Part shown: positions 60,691-64,000 of the stretch, piece after piece
Position numbering within the stretch: position 1 is the stretch's first letter
How the letters are laid out: each line of letters starts with the position of its first letter
Assembly: GCA_022071945.1 (NCBI GenBank)
Contig: JAJVIN010000020.1
Span: forward strand, 1 to 64,000
Origin: Thermoanaerobaculia bacterium
Lineage (GTDB): Bacteria > Acidobacteriota > Thermoanaerobaculia > UBA5066
Length of the DNA stretch: 64,000 nucleotides
Direction of reading: 5' to 3'
Translations under genes and position numbers: made by a program
The notes under the pieces: generated by a model
What the model saw: the letters and a program-made list of their open reading frames with translations, nothing else
Database searches by the model: none
What the model was told of the DNA's origin: nothing

Positions 60691-63189
60691 TCAGCCGATG
60701 GGCAAGGGCTCCTTGTTTCGTAGCCTCACGGTCCCGGCTGAACCATCCACCTCCACAAGGTCGCCGTCCCTCAAGATCGTGGTCGCGCCACGAACGCCAA
60801 AGACCGACGGCACCCCCATCTCGCGCGCCACCAGAGCGGCGTGGCACATGAGCCCGCCGATTTCCATCACGAGCGCGGCCGCCCTCGGGAAGAGAGGCGT
60901 CCACCCGGGATCCGCGTATTCGACGACGAGAACGTCTCCCTCCGACATCTGACGCGCATCCGGCTCACGCAGGATGCGTACCCGGCCCTCCGCCCGGCCT
61001 GCCGCCACGGCGATCCCGCGAAGAACACCCTCTTCAGCTTGCTCCTCGCTTTCCTCCTCCACCGGGACACCGTCCGAACGAAGCATGTCCGGAGCCTTCT
61101 TCCGTCTGTACAGCTCGAGCCTTCTTCGGCGCTCCTCTATCGCCCCACGCAGATTCGGTGCGGGCTCCTGTCCTGAGGCCAGGCCCACGACTTCCGGCCA
61201 CTCGAGAAAAAAGACGTCCCCTTCTGTCTCGAGAATCCCGCGGTCATGAAACCGCCGACCGAGCTCTCGCGCCGCTCTTCGAATCCTGTCGAAGACGACA
61301 ACCCCGTAGTGCTTGGGAGCCTCTCTGAGAGGCATGTTGAGCGCGAGGAGACGCTTCAGCCTTCGCATCAGGAAGCGCCGCCACAGAGGCGAGGCCGCAA
61401 TCGCGGCGTCAAGGATGCGGTCTCGCTCGGCCGCGAGCCGCTCGATTCGCTCGGCGACCGGAACCCGTCCATGCGAGGCGAGACCTGCCCGGACGAGATC
61501 CACGATCATCGACGGGTCCTCCCACCACCGGCTCGCGCCCACGTCGAACTCCATCGGAGAGCGATGGCCGAACTCTGACAGGAAAGAATCGAGCTGTAAG
61601 AGCCAGGCGTGGCCTTCTGGAGAGGCCCGGAGCCGGCTCTTCAGCGACGGCCAGTCCGTCGTAATGAAGAACGCCTCCTCCAACGATCCCGCGGCATCGA
61701 TGAGGCCGTCGATACCGATCGAGATTCGGGTCGTCGGATTCGCGGGGGTCCCCATCGCGAGCCGGCCCACCGCCTCCGGATGGTGGCGAAAGGCCCAGCG
61801 AGAAAGGCCGAAGACGAGGAGAGCGATGGCCTGCATCTGCATCCCGTCCCGGAGCTCCCTGCAGGCAGGAGAAGACCAGAGATCCATCTCGGCGATCAGC
61901 TCTTCGTCCTTCAGAGTCTCCACTGCCGGGCGCGCGGCGACCGCCGCCGCCCCTCCCTTCAACTTTTCCAGGGATCCCCGCGGGTCCAGAACCTTGATCA
62001 GTCTCAGGGCTGCGGTGAGTCCCGCTCCCAGCATCCGGAGGGTCAGGAGAACTCTCGAGCCCGGCAGCCGGCGGGGCAGGATGATTCCCTCCTCGACGAG
62101 CTTCTCGAGGACTACAGCGGTTCGCGCGTCCATGAAGGAGAGCAAGCGTGGTGTCAGCGGTCCCAGCAAGGGGAACGCCAGCATGGCATTCATGTTGAAG
62201 GTGATGCGGCCATTCACGAGGTCGAGCCCGTTCAGGGCACGGCCGAGCGGCGAGTACCTGGGAATGCCGAAGAGGAGATCCGTGACCATCGGGATGATCA
62301 GATCGCGCCACAGCGTCCAGGCGAGGGGGAAGAGCGGCTGGGGCATCGTCTCCCGCACATTCCAGTTCGACCAGAAGGTGACCGGTCCGTCGTCTGCCTC
62401 CGGGGTGGATCGGGCCGTGTCCCACTCTTCTGGCGCCACAACTGCCGTGATGGGCCGAGCTTGAAGCCACCAGATGTTGCCGGCGCCGTCGATGGCCCAC
62501 TCGAGATCGAGCGGCCTCCCATACCGCGAGGCGAGGTTGCGCGCCGTCACGGCAAGGGCGACAGCTTCGTTCTGGCGAAGGACGCTCTTCGATGCCGTAC
62601 ACCGCGAGTCCCACGTCCCGGCGCCGGAGAGGTACGCACGCCATCGCTCGGGCTCGGACGCCCCGGAGACAAGGGCATCTCCGCGGCCTGCCACCGCCTC
62701 GATGACCACGGCCCTGTCGCGTCCGGCGGGATCAGCCGAAAAGGCCACACCGGCACATCTCGGATCCACCATCCTCTGGACGATGAGGCCCACGGGTTGG
62801 GCCTCGTTCTGGCCGGAATACTGTATGACGCGCGCAGCGCTGCCCGAGCGGATGCACCGGGCGGCTGCCTCCAGGGCTCCCTCGCGCGAGGAGATGCCGA
62901 GAACGGTTTCGAAGAGCCCGGCAAAAGAGCGGGCGGCGGAATCCTCGCCGATTCCTGACGACCGGATGGCAGCAGGTCCCGCCCGCAGGAGGTCTTCCGT
63001 CAGCCGCAGAAAGCGGTGCCGGTCCGCTTCGTCCCAGTCATCTGGCAGTCTCGTGGTTGCCTGCGTACAGAAGCCGCCTGGAAATGGGACCCCCGCCTCC
63101 GCCAGAAACGCGAGTCCGGCAGCCTTCCCGCCAAAAACACCCGGATCGGCGGATGCCGCCGACCCGAGTTCAGCGAACTGGAGAGCCAT
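60691..63189 (-). CDS. Rifampin-phosphotransferase/PEP-synthase-like enzyme
   Basis: An 832-residue protein. Residues about 10-255 are a PPDK/PEP-synthase ATP-grasp domain (IRSSGIGEDSAARSFAGLFE, QARPIT at its end). About 260-700 is a variable, largely helical domain as in rifamycin phosphotransferase. The C-terminal domain (about 715-820) carries the swivelling phosphohistidine (H783 in GGLMCHAALVAREMGVP, with Cys in place of the usual Ser). Length and three-domain order fit rifampin phosphotransferase and its many uncharacterised relatives. Substrate is not predictable. It begins 35 bases after the third secreted paralogue on the same strand. Confidence 0.82.
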   Translation of the reverse strand: MALQFAELGSAASADPGVFGGKAAGLAFLAEAGVPFPGGFCTQATTRLPDDWDEADRHRFLRLTEDLLRAGPAAIRSSGIGEDSAARSFAGLFETVLGISSREGALEAAARCIRSGSAARVIQYSGQNEAQPVGLIVQRMVDPRCAGVAFSADPAGRDRAVVIEAVAGRGDALVSGASEPERWRAYLSGAGTWDSRCTASKSVLRQNEAVALAVTARNLASRYGRPLDLEWAIDGAGNIWWLQARPITAVVAPEEWDTARSTPEADDGPVTFWSNWNVRETMPQPLFPLAWTLWRDLIIPMVTDLLFGIPRYSPLGRALNGLDLVNGRITFNMNAMLAFPLLGPLTPRLLSFMDARTAVVLEKLVEEGIILPRRLPGSRVLLTLRMLGAGLTAALRLIKVLDPRGSLEKLKGGAAAVAARPAVETLKDEELIAEMDLWSSPACRELRDGMQMQAIALLVFGLSRWAFRHHPEAVGRLAMGTPANPTTRISIGIDGLIDAAGSLEEAFFITTDWPSLKSRLRASPEGHAWLLQLDSFLSEFGHRSPMEFDVGASRWWEDPSMIVDLVRAGLASHGRVPVAERIERLAAERDRILDAAIAASPLWRRFLMRRLKRLLALNMPLREAPKHYGVVVFDRIRRAARELGRRFHDRGILETEGDVFFLEWPEVVGLASGQEPAPNLRGAIEERRRRLELYRRKKAPDMLRSDGVPVEEESEEQAEEGVLRGIAVAAGRAEGRVRILREPDARQMSEGDVLVVEYADPGWTPLFPRAAALVMEIGGLMCHAALVAREMGVPSVFGVRGATTILRDGDLVEVDGSAGTVRLRNKEPLPIG

Positions 63190-63224
63190 GGCCGTTCGCC
63201 ACAGTCTAGCAAGGAGCGGCGGCT

Positions 63225-64000
63225 CTACTTCTTCCCTTTCTTGGCGCTGCCCGAGACGGGCGGACCGAGGACGTAGGAATCCATCCGCCTGGATTTGGGG
63301 TCTCTGGAGATTCTGGAGACGAGCGCAAGGGTCCGGCCCTTGCCCTCGACGGCCTGGACGACGATCTCGATGTCCTTGAACTCGGCGCCTCCGCTCGGGG
63401 GCTTGACAGAGGCGAGGATGATGCGGTCGATCTGCTTGCGTTCGCTGGCGGCGAGGTCGATGACCAGGGGTTCGCCGAGCGCGGCGCCGCCTGTCTTTCT
63501 GAGAACCACCTTGACTCGCGCAGGGGCACCGCCGAGCTCGGCCAGGATGAGGTGGGTCTGGTACTGGGAGTTTTCCTCGATTGCCGGCAGCGAGACCTCC
63601 GGCTTGACCGTGTCGGTCTCGGAGAGCTTGACGCCGAGGATCTCACGCGAAGAAACGGAGAAGACCCCCGGGAACATCGGATCGGCTCCGGGCGCCGGGG
63701 TCAGGGACGAGACAGACCGCCCGAGTTCCGGATTCTCGAGATCGAGCGGCGTTGAGGTCTCGGTCGAGAAGACGAGGGAACCGAGGTCGCCCTCGAACTG
63801 GAGCATGCCCCTGGAGCCGTCCTCGATCTCGAACAGCTCCTCGAGGACCTTCTCGAAGACGACCGTGCGGGGGCCCGCGTCTGCTTCCGCCTCGCGGCCG
63901 GGAACCTGAAGCGTCCGCGGCTCTGGAGGCTCGCCGTGGCCGGGCTCCGGGATGAAAGTCACCCGCAGGGCGGCCTCTGATTCCGACGAATTGGTGATGG
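63225..64000 (-). CDS. C-terminus of a third BACON-family secreted paralogue (partial)
   Basis: The reading frame is open to the right edge, so only the last 258 residues are present. They start ITNSSESEAALRVTFIPEPG, matching VTNASESDATINVTFLPEKG of the 21080 protein. TETSTPLDLENPELGRSVSS, LPAIEENSQYQTHLILAELG, ERKQIDRIILASVKPPSG and the tail VLGPPVSGSAKKGKK match its C-terminus almost residue for residue. It is therefore a third copy of the shared C-terminal module. The upstream portion lies outside the window. Confidence 0.9.
   Translation of the reverse strand, partial: ITNSSESEAALRVTFIPEPGHGEPPEPRTLQVPGREAEADAGPRTVVFEKVLEELFEIEDGSRGMLQFEGDLGSLVFSTETSTPLDLENPELGRSVSSLTPAPGADPMFPGVFSVSSREILGVKLSETDTVKPEVSLPAIEENSQYQTHLILAELGGAPARVKVVLRKTGGAALGEPLVIDLAASERKQIDRIILASVKPPSGGAEFKDIEIVVQAVEGKGRTLALVSRISRDPKSRRMDSYVLGPPVSGSAKKGKK

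Overview
The window is about 66% GC and densely coded, with many ATGA/GTGA overlaps and GTG starts. No rRNA, tRNA or other phylogenetic marker is present. The gene content suggests a Gram-negative environmental bacterium, most plausibly Acidobacteriota or a relative: TonB receptors, a periplasmic two-component-type propeller fused to a Ser/Thr kinase, giant secreted BACON-repeat proteins and several cyclic-nucleotide enzymes. This placement is an inference.

Layout. (1) Positions 1-3002, minus strand: a solute-binding/von Willebrand A fusion, a membrane coiled-coil protein, a 54-residue protein and the first 14 codons of another gene. (2) 3144-6127: a response-regulator diguanylate cyclase, a small secreted protein and a NahK-like sugar kinase. 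(3) 6077-10145, minus: a TPP riboswitch heading an operon of TonB receptor, PnuC-family transporter, NadR-type kinase and small membrane protein, probably thiamine uptake and salvage. (4) 10289-20934: a GAF-GGDEF cyclase, a 1313-residue propeller/GAF/Ser-Thr kinase, a penicillin acylase-family hydrolase, and a solute-binding protein translationally coupled to a second TonB receptor. (5) 21080-28894: a 2604-residue secreted protein with plant-type leucine-rich repeats and 15 BACON modules. (6) 29040-32868: a SiaA-SiaB-SiaC partner-switching set in which a class III nucleotidyl cyclase stands where Pseudomonas has the GGDEF protein SiaD. (7) 32878-39367: a VOC protein, a secreted Ala/Pro-rich protein and a second BACON protein sharing the C-terminal module of the first. 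(8) 39644-57570, plus: an 18-kb, 11-gene cluster related to the E. coli xdh/yge/ygf/ssnA/hyuA purine (uric acid) genes. (9) 57631-64000: a lysozyme-fold-like protein, an orphan two-gene TPP-dependent E1 dehydrogenase, a rifampin-phosphotransferase/PEP-synthase-like enzyme, and the C-terminus of a third paralogue of the giant secreted family running off the right edge.

How the parts work together. In the large cluster, two molybdenum hydroxylases (a fused XdhD type and a separate XdhA/C/B trimer) would oxidise purines and YgfK would move electrons. SsnA, HyuA, YgeY, YgeW and two fold-type-II PLP enzymes would open and dismantle the ring. The PLP enzymes occupy the place of E. coli YgeX, which is absent. 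The Sia-like set probably links an envelope signal, through a phosphatase/kinase pair acting on SiaC, to cyclic nucleotide production. The riboswitch operon couples vitamin import to TPP level. The strongest candidates for undescribed biology are the Sia-cyclase swap, the riboswitch-linked NadR-type kinase, the YgeX-less purine cluster and the C-terminal module shared by three giant exported proteins.
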